51,507 nucleotides of DNA from Pseudomonas fluorescens (GCF_902497895.1 NZ_CABVHQ010000044.1:1-51507); one strand, 5' to 3'. Shown: positions 34,493 through 43,446, numbered from the stretch's first letter. Notes: generated by a model not told the origin, from the sequence alone. Translations and numbers: made by a program.

Positions 34493-35116
34493 TTAAGTCA
34501 AAGCGGTCATCACCGCCTTGCGGTAGGCGGGGCGCTGCTGCAGACGCTCGTACCAGGCTTGCAGATGGGGCATCTGTGGGCGCTCGATGGGCATCTCGAA
34601 CCAGGCATAAATGAAGCTGCCCAAGGGGATGTCGCCCAAGCCAATCTCCTCGCCGGACAGGTACGGTTGCTCGGCCAGCGCCTGATCGACCATCGCCAGC
34701 AACTCGACACAGGTATCGCGCGCAGCATGAATCCTTACCCAATCCTGCTGATCCGCCGGGGTGCGCAATACGCCCCAGAACACCTGACGGAACGGATCGG
34801 CAAAGGTCGACGTGGTCCAGTCCATCCATTTTTCGGCAGAGGCACGTGCCTGCGGATCCGCCGGATACCAGACCGAGTCGGGGGCATGTCTGGCACACAG
34901 ATAACGCACAATGGTGTTGGATTCCCAAAGTACAAAGCCGTCATCTTCGATGACCGGGACTCGGCCGTTGGGGTTCATCGCCCGGTACTCGGGAGTGTCG
35001 ACCACGCCGAAGGCGCCGCCTGCATCCACCGCCTCGTAGGTCAGGCCGAGTTCTTCGGCGCACCAGAGTGCCTTCCTGACATTCGACGAATTTTTCCGAC
35101 CCCAGATCTTCAGCAT
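34493..35116 (-). CDS. glutathione S-transferase family protein
   Basis: A 207-residue cytosolic GST. The N-terminal thioredoxin fold (KIWGRKNSSNVRKALWCAEELG) has a serine at the position that activates glutathione in beta/theta-like forms; VPVIEDDGFVLWES is the glutathione-binding cis-proline and Glu-Ser motif. The C-terminal helical domain follows. Substrate unknown. Upstream of the ABC genes in the same direction with a 132-bp gap. Confidence 0.93.
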   Translation of the reverse strand: MLKIWGRKNSSNVRKALWCAEELGLTYEAVDAGGAFGVVDTPEYRAMNPNGRVPVIEDDGFVLWESNTIVRYLCARHAPDSVWYPADPQARASAEKWMDWTTSTFADPFRQVFWGVLRTPADQQDWVRIHAARDTCVELLAMVDQALAEQPYLSGEEIGLGDIPLGSFIYAWFEMPIERPQMPHLQAWYERLQQRPAYRKAVMTALT

Positions 35117-35436
35117 GACCGCTCCTTAGATAGATGAATGCCGGGGCAGTCTACGCCGGATCAGGCGCGAGACAAATCGGTCTGCGCGCGCAACGTCTCG
35201 GCGAACTCCACTCCCCAGGGATGGTCACTATTGAGACGTCAGACATGACGTTTCGGCCAGATATCAGCGTTTGCCGCTCTGTATGCGGACGATTTCAACA
35301 GTCTGCCATCGCGATAACCGTCAAATTTCAGCCAATGTTTCCTACAAATTCAAACACATCGCTCTTACCTCCCTTTTTGCGGATGCCGTCTAAGCTCTGA
35401 GGGTGGTTTTGCCCCTGGTTTCACGGAGGATTAAAT
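35117..35436. other. intergenic region upstream of fadE
   Basis: About 320 bp between divergent GST and fadE genes. It must hold both promoters. I see a clear GGAGG ribosome site 7 nt before the fadE ATG, but no convincing -35/-10 pair, small gene or repeat. Confidence 0.5.
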
Positions 35437-37884
35437 ATGCTGTTGTTGTGGATACTGGTTCTGGTGGTCGGCATTGCGTATCTGGCACATCGGCGCATCG
35501 CGCCTCTGCCCGGGTTGGGCGTGGTTGCCGTCTACCTGCTGGCGATGGGCGCCTTCAGCCATGCACCAGGCTGGCTGTTGCTGCTTTTCTGGGTGCTGCT
35601 CGCGGCAGTGGCCGCGCCCCTGTTGCTGCCGGACCTGCGTCGCAAATACTTCACGGCGCCGCTGTTCAGCTGGTTTCAGAAAACCTTGCCACCCATGTCA
35701 CAAACCGAGCGTGACGCGATCGATGCCGGTACGGTCTGGTGGGATGGCGAGCTGTTCAGCGGTCGTCCGGACTGGAACAAGCTGCTGGCCTATCCGAAAG
35801 CGCAACTGAGCGAAGAGGAACAGGCATTCATCGATGGCCCGACCGAAGAGCTCTGCGCCATGGTCAGCGACTGGCAGATCGGCCAATCGATGGACCTGCC
35901 GCCGGAGGCCTGGGAGCACATCAAACAGCACGGCTTTTTTGCCCTGATCATTCCCCGGGAGTTTGGCGGCAAAGGTTTCTCGGCCTACGCCCACTCCCAG
36001 GTAGCGATGAAACTGGCGACCCGCAGTGGCGACCTGGCCTCGACCGTGATGGTGCCCAACTCCCTCGGTCCGGCCGAACTGTTGCTGCATTACGGCACCG
36101 ACGAACAACGCAACCATTACCTGCCCCGGCTGGCCCGCGGCGACGACATTCCGTGCTTTGCACTGACGGGTCCGCTGGCCGGTTCCGACGCCGGGGCGAT
36201 GCCGGACACCGGGGTGATCTGCAAAGGTGAATGGGAAGGCAAGGAAACCCTCGGCCTGCGTCTGAACTGGGAAAAGCGCTATATCACCCTCGGCCCGGTT
36301 GCCACCTTGCTCGGCCTGGCCTTCAAGGCTTATGACCCGGATCACTTGCTGGGCGACAATGAAGACCTGGGCATCAGCCTCGCGCTGATTCCGACCGAGC
36401 TCCCCGGGGTGGAGATCGGTCGTCGCCACCTGCCGCTGGGTGCCGCGTTCATGAACGGCCCGAACTCCGGCAAGGATGTCTTCGTCCCGCTGGAGTTCCT
36501 CATTGGCGGCCAGGAGATGCTCGGCCAAGGCTGGATGATGCTGATGAACTGCCTGTCGGTCGGGCGCTCGATTTCACTGCCAGCGGTCGGCACCGGCGCC
36601 GCCAAGTTCACCAGCCTGGTGAGCGGCCAATATGCCCAGGTGCGCGAGCAATTCAACGTGCCGTTGTCAGCCTTCGAAGGGATTCAGGAAGCACTGGCGC
36701 GAATCGGCGGCAATGCGTGGCTGATGGACAGTGCGCGGATGCTCACCGCCAACGCAGTCGACCTTGGCGAAAAACCCTCGGTGCTCTCGGCGATTCTCAA
36801 GTACCACCTCACCGAACGCGGCCGCGAGTGCATCAGCCATGCGATGGATATTCATGGCGGCAAGGCCATTATCATGGGTCCGAACAACTATCTGGGGCGT
36901 AGCTGGCAAAGTGCGCCGATCTGCATCACCGTGGAGGGCGCGAACATCCTCTCGCGCAACCTGATGATCTTCGGCCAGGGGGCGATTCGTTGTCATCCGT
37001 TCGTACTCCAGGAAATGGCCCTCGCCGACCGCGAAGACCAACAACAGGCGCTGATCGAGTTCGATGGCCTGCTGCTCAACCACATCGGTTTTGCCGTGAG
37101 CAACGCCGCCAGCACCCTGGTGCTGAACCTGGGCCTGGGGCACTTCGAACACGCACCGGGGGACAAGCTCAGCCAGGGTTATTTCCGTGCCCTCAACCGG
37201 CAGGCCGCAGCCTTCGCCATGCTTGCCGACCTCAGCATGATGCTGCTGGGCGGCGAACTGAAACGTCGCGAACGCCTGTCCGCACGCCTCGGCGATGTGC
37301 TGAGCAATATGTATCTGGCCTCTGCCGCACTCAAGCGTTACCACGACCTCGACTCGCCGGAGCATATGTATCCGCTGTTCGCCTGGGCCATGGAAGAAAG
37401 CCTTGGCCAAGCCGAACGGGCGCTGGACGAACTGCTGAGCAACTTCCCGAACAAGCTGATCGGCTGCCTGCTGCGGGTGGTGGTGTTTCCGTTCGGCCGT
37501 CGGCACAAAGGCCCGTCGGACAAACTGGGGGCCGAAGTGGCCGCGGTGATCGGTCGCGCCAAAGGCGATCCGACCCTCGAAGAGTTGCTCGGTGGCTGCT
37601 ATCGCCCGCAATCGGCCGACGACCCGGTCGGCGCCCTGCAACACGCCTGCAATCTGTTGAACTCGGCGCAACCGCTGCAGAAAAAACTGCAGCTGGCCCT
37701 CAAAAGCGGCCAGCTCAAACCCGTCGCCGGGGAACCCATCATCGATGCCGCGCTGGAGGCTGGCGTCTTGCAACCGGGTGAAGCCCAGACCTTGCGCGAG
37801 GCAGAAGCGGCGCGGCGCAAAGTCATCGACGTCGACGATTTTACCCAGGAGCAACTGACCCTCAGCGAGGGCAAAGTCCGCTAA
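35437..37884 (+). CDS. fadE: acyl-CoA dehydrogenase FadE
   Basis: An 815-residue long-chain acyl-CoA dehydrogenase of the E. coli FadE type (about 814 residues). Two or three N-terminal hydrophobic segments (1-65) anchor it at the membrane. The acyl-CoA dehydrogenase core follows, with FALTGPLAGSDAGAMPDTG (flavin/substrate loop) and AMDIHGGKAI, and then a long C-terminal extension (DUF1974). It catalyses the first step of beta-oxidation. A terminator follows within 30 bp. Confidence 0.95.
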   Translation: MLLLWILVLVVGIAYLAHRRIAPLPGLGVVAVYLLAMGAFSHAPGWLLLLFWVLLAAVAAPLLLPDLRRKYFTAPLFSWFQKTLPPMSQTERDAIDAGTVWWDGELFSGRPDWNKLLAYPKAQLSEEEQAFIDGPTEELCAMVSDWQIGQSMDLPPEAWEHIKQHGFFALIIPREFGGKGFSAYAHSQVAMKLATRSGDLASTVMVPNSLGPAELLLHYGTDEQRNHYLPRLARGDDIPCFALTGPLAGSDAGAMPDTGVICKGEWEGKETLGLRLNWEKRYITLGPVATLLGLAFKAYDPDHLLGDNEDLGISLALIPTELPGVEIGRRHLPLGAAFMNGPNSGKDVFVPLEFLIGGQEMLGQGWMMLMNCLSVGRSISLPAVGTGAAKFTSLVSGQYAQVREQFNVPLSAFEGIQEALARIGGNAWLMDSARMLTANAVDLGEKPSVLSAILKYHLTERGRECISHAMDIHGGKAIIMGPNNYLGRSWQSAPICITVEGANILSRNLMIFGQGAIRCHPFVLQEMALADREDQQQALIEFDGLLLNHIGFAVSNAASTLVLNLGLGHFEHAPGDKLSQGYFRALNRQAAAFAMLADLSMMLLGGELKRRERLSARLGDVLSNMYLASAALKRYHDLDSPEHMYPLFAWAMEESLGQAERALDELLSNFPNKLIGCLLRVVVFPFGRRHKGPSDKLGAEVAAVIGRAKGDPTLEELLGGCYRPQSADDPVGALQHACNLLNSAQPLQKKLQLALKSGQLKPVAGEPIIDAALEAGVLQPGEAQTLREAEAARRKVIDVDDFTQEQLTLSEGKVR

Positions 37885-37910
37885 GTCAATCCGTACAGCT
37901 GTTCAATTAT

Positions 37911-37953
37911 GAAAAGCGGGCGCCGGAGTTATATACTCTGGCGCCCGTTTTGC
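37911..37953 (+). terminator. hairpin terminator after fadE
   Basis: GGGCGCCGGAG pairs with CTCTGGCGCCC around TTATATA, followed by GTTTTGC. The loop includes TATACT, which could also serve as a -10 for the downstream gene. Confidence 0.75.
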
Positions 37954-37976
37954 TTAAGTTCTAGAGGACTCCCGTT

Positions 37977-38375
37977 ATGCTCGACCACACTCTCGCCCTG
38001 CTCGCACACCTGCGCAGCATCCTGGTCGCCTTGGGTGAAGCCGAACAGGTTCCGGAAGAAAGCCACGAGCTGTTCCTCGAACGCTTCGATGAACTGATGC
38101 TGCAGCTGCCGGTCGATCCGATCGAAAGCCAATACCTGGGCCAGGACATTCTTTGCCAGGTCATCGCCCGTTATCCGCAGATTGCCCATCTCGTGCCACG
38201 CGACCTGCTGTGGTACTTCGCCGGCGACTGCCTGCACTTCATGCCCGACGACGAGATCGACCTGTACCAGGCCCTTGAAGATCGTCGTTATGAAGCCGAA
38301 CAAAACGACGAACCCTTCGACTGGAACCAGGAAAAGCAGCTGCTGTCGATGTCGAATCAGGGCAGCAAGCACTGA
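37977..38375 (+). CDS. PA2817 family protein of unknown function
   Basis: A 132-residue acidic, soluble, mostly helical protein (start MLDHTLALLAHLRSILVALG) with an AGAGGA ribosome site. No membrane segment, signal or catalytic motif is visible. Homologs sit next to the fadE gene in Pseudomonas (PA2815-PA2817 region in PAO1, from memory), so a link to fatty-acid catabolism is possible but only by context. Its own terminator follows. Confidence 0.85.
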   Translation: MLDHTLALLAHLRSILVALGEAEQVPEESHELFLERFDELMLQLPVDPIESQYLGQDILCQVIARYPQIAHLVPRDLLWYFAGDCLHFMPDDEIDLYQALEDRRYEAEQNDEPFDWNQEKQLLSMSNQGSKH

Positions 38376-38391
38376 TCCACGATCGGTAACC

Positions 38392-38430
38392 AAAAAGGCC
38401 CGCACGGTTAAACCGGCGGGCCTTTTTTAT
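38392..38430 (+). terminator. intrinsic terminator after the PA2817 family gene
   Basis: AAAAAGGCCCGC pairs with GCGGGCCTTTTT around an inner hairpin of CGGTTAAACCG. Confidence 0.9.
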
Positions 38431-38440
38431 CGCCCATCCC

Positions 38441-38475
38441 CCTGTAGGAGCTGCCGCAGGCTGCGATCTTTTGAT
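38441..38475 (-). repeat. single REP copy, AAAAGATCGCAGCCTGCGGC type
   Basis: One arm of the family seen at 13561 and 20301, without an inverted partner, placed between the terminator and the LysR gene stop. Confidence 0.85.
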
Positions 38476-38482
38476 TTTGCTA

Positions 38483-39469
38483 TTAAAGCACCCCATCACT
38501 CTCCGGCAGCTCGTACGCCCGGCTGCCAGCCACCTTTCCAGGCTTGCCCAGGGTCGGCTCCTTTCCCAGGCACTCCACCAGATAATCGATGAGCACCCGC
38601 AGCTTCGGCGGCATATAGCGCGTCGGTGAATACAACAACCAGGCTCCGCCGTGATACGACGCGAGGAAACTCCAGTCCGGCAGCACCTGCACGATCAGTC
38701 CCTGCTCCAGCGCATGGCGCGCAGTGAAGTACGGCAAGCTGCCAATCCCGATATGCTCCAGCACCGCCCCCAACCGCACACCGGTGTGATTGGCCGCATA
38801 ACGTCCGCGCACGCCCACGGTCACCGCCTTGGTGCCCTTCTTGAATTTCCAGCGCGCATCGCTCGGCGTTTCGCCCAGATAAATACAGCTGTGGTTGAGC
38901 AAGTCATGGGGATGAGTCGGCGTGCCGTGTTCCGCCAAGTACTGCGGTGTGGCGCAGAGCAAATGGTCGATGGTCAGCAACTGACGTCCGACCAGGCCTG
39001 CCGGAGGTCGATCGGTGATGCGGATCGCCAGATCGACGTTGTCATCAATCAAGTCGACCTGACGATCCTCGAGCAGCAGTTCCACATCGACTTTGGGATA
39101 TCGGCGCAAGAATTCCGGCATATGCGGATGAATCACAAACCGCCCCACCGCCTTGGGCACACTCACCCGCACCAGGCCCTCGGCTTCATCGGTGTACTGG
39201 CCGCTGATTTCCATCACCGACCTGGCCGCACTGACCATCTCCTGGCAGCGCTTGAACACCTCTTCGCCACCATCGCTGAGGCGCAACTTGCGGGTGGTGC
39301 GTTGCAGCAGTCGAGTGGCCAGGGCCTTCTCCAGCCTCGAGATGCTGCGGCTCACCGCAGACGGTGACGAGCCCATTTGCCGGGCCGCTTCCGAGAAGCT
39401 GCCGGTCTCGACAACCTTGACGAAAATCGCCATTTCACCCAACAAGGGCAGTGGTAGATTTATGCTCAC
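38483..39469 (-). CDS. LysR family transcriptional regulator
   Basis: A 328-residue regulator. The N-terminal winged helix-turn-helix is visible in TGSFSEAARQMGSSPSAVSR, followed by the linker helix and a two-lobed effector domain. GTG (read MSINLPLPLLGEMAIFVKVV) is preferred because close relatives start MSINLPLPLLGE; an ATG at 39484 five codons earlier is the alternative. It is divergent from the AlaX-like operon with under 100 bp between starts, so it is the likely regulator of that operon and of itself. Confidence 0.9.
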   Translation of the reverse strand: MSINLPLPLLGEMAIFVKVVETGSFSEAARQMGSSPSAVSRSISRLEKALATRLLQRTTRKLRLSDGGEEVFKRCQEMVSAARSVMEISGQYTDEAEGLVRVSVPKAVGRFVIHPHMPEFLRRYPKVDVELLLEDRQVDLIDDNVDLAIRITDRPPAGLVGRQLLTIDHLLCATPQYLAEHGTPTHPHDLLNHSCIYLGETPSDARWKFKKGTKAVTVGVRGRYAANHTGVRLGAVLEHIGIGSLPYFTARHALEQGLIVQVLPDWSFLASYHGGAWLLYSPTRYMPPKLRVLIDYLVECLGKEPTLGKPGKVAGSRAYELPESDGVL

Positions 39470-39499
39470 AACGCAAAAGTCCATTGATGTTTGAATGGA

Positions 39500-39528
39500 T
39501 TATCACGCAATTCCTCCCTCCCTATAAT
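39500..39528 (+). promoter_or_regulatory. sigma-70 promoter of the AlaX-like operon
   Basis: TTATCA (39500-39505), a 17-nt spacer and a perfect TATAAT (39523-39528). The start near 39535 gives a leader of under 30 nt. An overlapping divergent pair (TTATAG, 17 nt, GATAAT) could drive the LysR gene on minus. Confidence 0.65.
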
Positions 39529-39561
39529 AAAAAACAGAAATTCAATAAGAGTATGGAAAAT

Positions 39562-40188
39562 ATGACACTGCGCCTTTTTTTCCATAGCGATGACCTCAAA
39601 GCCAATGTGGAAGTCCTGGATTGCACACCCCACGAGAATGAATTTGCAGTGGTCCTGCGCGCGACACTCTTTCACCCTCAGGGGGGCGGGCAGCCCTGTG
39701 ATACCGGCTGGATCGGCGACAGCCAGGTATTGCGAGTCGCCCAGGACCCGGACCGGATCGTCCACTACGTCAGCCACCCGGTAAATGTGGGAATGGTCCA
39801 GATTCGAGTGGATGAACAGCGCCGCCAGTTCAACAGCCGAATGCATTCGGCTGGCCATCTGATCGGCCACTTCGCCGAAACCCTCGGTTGGACCCCGATC
39901 AAAGCTCACCACTGGCCCGGAGAGGGGCGGGTGTCCTTCAAACCAGGAGAAAGTCCGCGGAACTTTGACCTCGAGACCATCCAGAACGGCGTGAATCAAT
40001 GGATTGCCGATGACTTGCCGCGCTTGATTTCCCTACGCGAGGGCTCCCGTGAAATCGGCTTCGGCGAGTTGCCCGCTTACGGCTGCGGCGGCACCCATAT
40101 ACGGCGTCTGTATGAACTGGGCACGGTCAAGATCACTTCCCTCTCGCAGAAGAAGGGAACGCTAACCGTTCATTACAGCGTGGACTGA
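39562..40188 (+). CDS. AlaX-like alanyl-tRNA editing domain protein
   Basis: A 208-residue free-standing editing domain related to the AlaRS/ThrRS second additional domain. All four zinc ligands are present: H95 and H99 in HSAGH, C175 and H179 in CGGTH. The family hydrolyses mischarged Ser-, Gly- or related aminoacyl-tRNA(Ala/Thr). Length suggests an AlaX-S/M-like short form. ATG at 39562 is chosen; 39553 (MENMTLR) is possible. First gene of the trio with the oxygenase and LysE exporter. The true substrate may be a non-standard amino acid. Confidence 0.88.
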   Translation: MTLRLFFHSDDLKANVEVLDCTPHENEFAVVLRATLFHPQGGGQPCDTGWIGDSQVLRVAQDPDRIVHYVSHPVNVGMVQIRVDEQRRQFNSRMHSAGHLIGHFAETLGWTPIKAHHWPGEGRVSFKPGESPRNFDLETIQNGVNQWIADDLPRLISLREGSREIGFGELPAYGCGGTHIRRLYELGTVKITSLSQKKGTLTVHYSVD

Positions 40189-40280
40189 ACCCTCGGACGA
40201 GCCGCGCAACTCATTGCCAGGAGCAGGGATAGCCCCCGGGGCGCGGGATCGATCACCAATCTGATAGATGGACCTTGAAC

Positions 40281-41051
40281 ATGATGCTTGACGTCGAGCG
40301 TCTCGATGAGACGTGCATAAAAAAACTTGTCCACGAAGAAGTACTCGCCATTCGTCTCAAAGGCTTTCTGCCAAAACCCCAGGCGCTGCGGATCGGCGAC
40401 AAGATTCTCGCTCCCGGTTTCGAGGGCTATCTCAACGCCCCCAGCATTGGCCGCATCGGCATGGCGTTTTACGAGGCGCAAAATCAGCCGTTGCTGATCG
40501 AAGACTACTTTCATTGCGCGGCGTCAAACATCGCAGAACTGCGTGCGCGTTGTGCACCTTATGCCTCACCGATCGACACCCTGCGCTGCATGCTCGATGA
40601 GTGCTGGCCGGTCGGTGCGCACCTGGAGAACATTTACGGACGCAAGATGTATGTCGGCCTGTCACGGGTGGTGAACCCTGGCGTGTGCTTCCTCGCCCAC
40701 CACGACATTTTCGCCAAGGATGCCCCCGACAGCCTTCAGGCCCACAGCCTGGAGGCGCAACTGGCCTGCAACGTCTACCTGAATATGCCGCCCGAAGGCG
40801 GTGCTCTGCAAATCTGGAAGGACGACATTTCAGCGGATCGATTCGATGAAATGCGCGGCGACAGCTACGGCATCGACCCCGCGCTGCTTGGCCCTCCTTC
40901 GCTGGAAATTCGCCCGGAACCGGGCGACTTCATCATGTTCAATTCGCGGCGCATGCACTCCGTCACCCCGGGTGTATCCGACCCACGCTTGAGCCTGTCC
41001 TTTTTTGTCGGCTATCGGGGCAATACCTCGCCCCTTACTTACTGGAGTTGA
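40281..41051 (+). CDS. 2-oxoglutarate/Fe(II)-dependent oxygenase
   Basis: A 256-residue double-stranded beta-helix oxygenase. The iron triad is visible as HxD (H140, D142 in AHHD) and distal H226 in RRMHSVTPG; R236 in DPRLSLSFF should bind 2-oxoglutarate. Spacing fits the prolyl-4-hydroxylase-like class. ATG at 40281 or 40284. It lies 92 bp after the AlaX-like gene and 1 nt before the LysE gene, so it is co-transcribed at least with the exporter. The substrate is unknown; an amino acid or peptide is likely from context. Confidence 0.88.
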   Translation: MMLDVERLDETCIKKLVHEEVLAIRLKGFLPKPQALRIGDKILAPGFEGYLNAPSIGRIGMAFYEAQNQPLLIEDYFHCAASNIAELRARCAPYASPIDTLRCMLDECWPVGAHLENIYGRKMYVGLSRVVNPGVCFLAHHDIFAKDAPDSLQAHSLEAQLACNVYLNMPPEGGALQIWKDDISADRFDEMRGDSYGIDPALLGPPSLEIRPEPGDFIMFNSRRMHSVTPGVSDPRLSLSFFVGYRGNTSPLTYWS

Positions 41052-41052
41052 A

Positions 41053-41691
41053 ATGCTTTCGAACTACCTGGGCGAATTTCTCGCATTAGCCACGATTCAC
41101 TTTCTGGCGGTGGTCGCCCCCGGGCCGGACTTTGCGGTCACCATCCGCCAGAGCGTGCGTTACGGTCGAGTAGTTGGCCTGTGCACGGCCATCGGCATCG
41201 GCGCAGGCATTTCGGTGCATGTGCTTTACACCTTGCTCGGGGTTGGCGCGCTGATGCACAGCACGCCCTGGCTGCTGAGCGTCGCCAAGGTCGTGGGTGG
41301 CGCCTACATCCTCTATCTCGGTATCAGCCTGCTGCGCAGCAAAGCGAAAACCGCGGTTGAAGGCGGCACTGCCCTGCCGGAGCAACTGGAACGCCAGACC
41401 TTGCCCAAGGCCTTTATGACCGGATTCCTGACCAATGCCACCAACCCCAAGGCCACACTGTTTTTCCTGGCGATTTTCACCACGGTGATCAGCGCATCGA
41501 CTCCACTGAAGATTCAGGCGCTTTACGGGGTCTGGATGTGCTTTGTGAATGCACTGTGGTTCGTCATCGTCGCGCTGTTCTTTTCCAGCGCCCGGGTGCG
41601 ACTGCTGTTCATGCGCATGGGCCACTGGTTCGAACGGACCATGGGCGTGATCCTGATTCTGTTCGCCGGGCGCTTGATTCTGTCGATGTGA
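41053..41691 (+). CDS. LysE/RhtB family amino acid exporter
   Basis: A 212-residue inner-membrane protein with about six hydrophobic segments. The N-terminal FLAVVAPGPDFAVTIRQS is the LysE signature, and NATNPKATLFF follows in the fourth segment. The family exports amino acids such as threonine, homoserine, cysteine or arginine. GGAG lies 9 nt before the ATG, inside the end of the oxygenase gene. A terminator follows. Exported substrate unknown. Confidence 0.93.
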   Translation: MLSNYLGEFLALATIHFLAVVAPGPDFAVTIRQSVRYGRVVGLCTAIGIGAGISVHVLYTLLGVGALMHSTPWLLSVAKVVGGAYILYLGISLLRSKAKTAVEGGTALPEQLERQTLPKAFMTGFLTNATNPKATLFFLAIFTTVISASTPLKIQALYGVWMCFVNALWFVIVALFFSSARVRLLFMRMGHWFERTMGVILILFAGRLILSM

Positions 41692-41705
41692 TTCGACACA
41701 CCACG

Positions 41706-41742
41706 CAAAAGGCTCGCTCAGTATGACTGGCGAGCCTTTTTT
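41706..41742 (+). terminator. intrinsic terminator after the LysE gene
   Basis: AAAAGGCTCGC pairs with GCGAGCCTTTT, followed by a T-run. Confidence 0.9.
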
Positions 41743-41780
41743 ATCGTGTCGCGTCAGCGGGTGACAAATCACGCACACAC

Positions 41781-41809
41781 AAAAACGCCGCTCAATGAGC
41801 GGCGTTTTT
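41781..41809 (-). terminator. terminator of the tRNA operon
   Basis: AAAAACGCCGCTCA pairs with TGAGCGGCGTTTTT as a perfect dyad 8 nt downstream of the last tRNA on minus. It would work in either direction. Confidence 0.88.
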
Positions 41810-41816
41810 GTAAAAA

Positions 41817-41892
<76 letters not shown>

Positions 41893-41895
41893 AAA

Positions 41896-41971
41896 TGGCG
41901 TCCCCTAGGGGACTCGAACCCCTGTTACCGCCGTGAAAGGGCGGTGTCCTAGGCCACTAGACGAAGGGGAC
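41896..41971 (-). tRNA. tRNA-Glu (TTC), copy 1
   Basis: 76 nt including CCA. Acceptor GTCCCCT/AGGGGAC, anticodon TTC in CCTTTCACG, T-arm GGGGTTCGAGTCCCC. Three nt separate it from tRNA-Gly copy 1. Identical to the copy at 42154. Confidence 0.97.
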
Positions 41972-42075
41972 ACGCTGACCGGAACACATGGTGTGTGTTC
42001 CAGTGTCCAGCCCCGCATCCGAAGACTTGGTTCTGGTTTCACTCAGCCCTGCCCGAAAGCAACGCTGTTTAAAAT

Positions 42076-42151
<76 letters not shown>

Positions 42152-42153
42152 AA

Positions 42154-42229
42154 TGGCGTCCCCTAGGGGACTCGAACCCCTGTTACCGCCGTGAAAGGGC
42201 GGTGTCCTAGGCCACTAGACGAAGGGGAC
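42154..42229 (-). tRNA. tRNA-Glu (TTC), copy 2
   Basis: 76 nt, identical to copy 1. It is the promoter-proximal gene of the Glu-Gly-Glu-Gly operon, 2 nt from tRNA-Gly copy 2. Confidence 0.97.
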
Positions 42230-42291
42230 ACACGTACAACATTCACTACTTACTGCGTTTCGCTCTGTGCTTTACGCTGTAAGTGGCGCGC

Positions 42292-42352
42292 ATTCTATGG
42301 ATGGATTGTCAGGTCGTCAACCCCCAGATATAAATTTATTTAAATCAATGAC
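42292..42352 (-). promoter_or_regulatory. strong tRNA-operon promoter with UP element
   Basis: On minus: TTGACG (42320-42315), a 17-nt spacer and TAGAAT (42297-42292), then a GCGCGCC discriminator typical of stringently controlled stable-RNA promoters. An A/T-rich stretch at about 42325-42352 just upstream of the -35 fits an UP element. The start is near 42285. Confidence 0.85.
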
Positions 42353-42592
42353 TTCGCTGTCCTTTAGAGCACCGTTTCAGGCATTGATGCGTCGAGGATC
42401 TGACGCCTGTATTCCGTCACCTGACAAGGCGCTATAGTCCACGCCTACGAATGATGGCAATCTGTACCCCATACAGCAAGCAATCCCGAACCTGCGTAAA
42501 GGCTCGGCTCAACTCGTCGTACGAGCCTATGCGCCTATATACATAGCCACTACACTCGACTCGCACGCGAACCCTATAAAGAGGTCTTAACG
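42353..42592. other. intergenic region upstream of the 42593 gene
   Basis: A weak plus-strand TATAGT at 42433-42438 could be a -10 for the next gene, without a good -35. The GAGG ribosome site lies 10-14 nt before the GTG at 42593. No other feature is seen. Confidence 0.4.
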
Positions 42593-43363
42593 GTGACACC
42601 ACTCATGATCACCCTGCTAGTAGTAGCCGGGATCGTAATACTGATCGCCATTGGCTACATGAACCATGTAGTGGAAAACAACAAACTGGAAAAGGCCCGC
42701 ACTAAGGTCGAACTCAATGATCGCCTGCGCCGTTGCGGGGAAATCACCGAGACCTTCCCCGGTCAGTTGATGACACCAGCCCTCAAGCTGCTGCTGACTC
42801 GACTGGAACTCAATGTCTCCCAGCGCTTGCTGCACCTGAACAAGTCCGACTCCACTACAAAGGTACGGATAGCCGAACTCAACGCACTGGTCGCCCAGGG
42901 CGAGTCGATCCCGGTCAGCAACCCTCCAGCACCGATCCAGACCGAAGCCAAGGCCAAGGATGTACGCTTTCTACTGGAGGCCTTGCATGGCCAGGTAACT
43001 CGGGCGGCACAGGATGGTTTTCTGCCAACCAATGAGGCCAAGCACTGGGTCAAAGAGATTCGTCATATCCTGGTTCTGCTGCATATCGAGTTCTTCAACA
43101 ACCTCGGACAACACGCCCTGCAACAGAACCAGCCCGGCCAGGCACGCCTGGCATTCGAACGTGGCGTGCAGTATCTGCGCAAACAGCCGGACCCGGTGGT
43201 TTACTCCGAGCAACTCAAGTACCTGGAGAAACTCCTGGCGCGGGCCAACTCGATGGTGCTGACCAACATTCAGCCGGCGGAAGATGAAGTCAACGAGCTG
43301 ACTGAAGGCCTGAAAACCGTTGAGGCCGATGCTGACTGGAAGAAAAAAGCGATATACGACTAA
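42593..43363 (+). CDS. membrane-anchored helical protein of unknown function
   Basis: A 256-residue protein with one N-terminal membrane segment (residues 4-22, ITLLVVAGIVILIAIGYM) and a long helical cytoplasmic part, rich in Gln, Leu, Lys and Glu. The segment ALQQNQPGQARLAFERGVQYL looks like one TPR-like helical pair. The start is GTG (an ATG 4 codons later is possible). I do not recognise a catalytic motif. The product may be a scaffold; conserved in pseudomonads by impression only. Confidence 0.8.
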   Translation: MTPLMITLLVVAGIVILIAIGYMNHVVENNKLEKARTKVELNDRLRRCGEITETFPGQLMTPALKLLLTRLELNVSQRLLHLNKSDSTTKVRIAELNALVAQGESIPVSNPPAPIQTEAKAKDVRFLLEALHGQVTRAAQDGFLPTNEAKHWVKEIRHILVLLHIEFFNNLGQHALQQNQPGQARLAFERGVQYLRKQPDPVVYSEQLKYLEKLLARANSMVLTNIQPAEDEVNELTEGLKTVEADADWKKKAIYD

Positions 43364-43367
43364 GCGG

Positions 43368-43409
43368 TGTCGCTCGCCGCGCGAGCCATTCGTGCGGCGA
43401 GCGGCGACA
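43368..43409. other. GC-rich stem-loop after the 42593 gene
   Basis: TGTCG-CTCGCCGC pairs with GCGGCGAG-CGGCGACA with a 3-nt bulge, 4 nt after the stop codon. No T-run follows, so it is more likely an mRNA 3'-end structure than an intrinsic terminator. Confidence 0.5.
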
Positions 43410-43446
43410 GCGTGACCGGACGTCTTCGCGGACAAACCCTGATGTC

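Noticed and set aside
35698..37854. Two long minus-strand frames opposite fadE (276 and 395 residues)
   Set aside because: They are antisense shadows in high-GC DNA with no motif or ribosome site; FadE is complete on plus.
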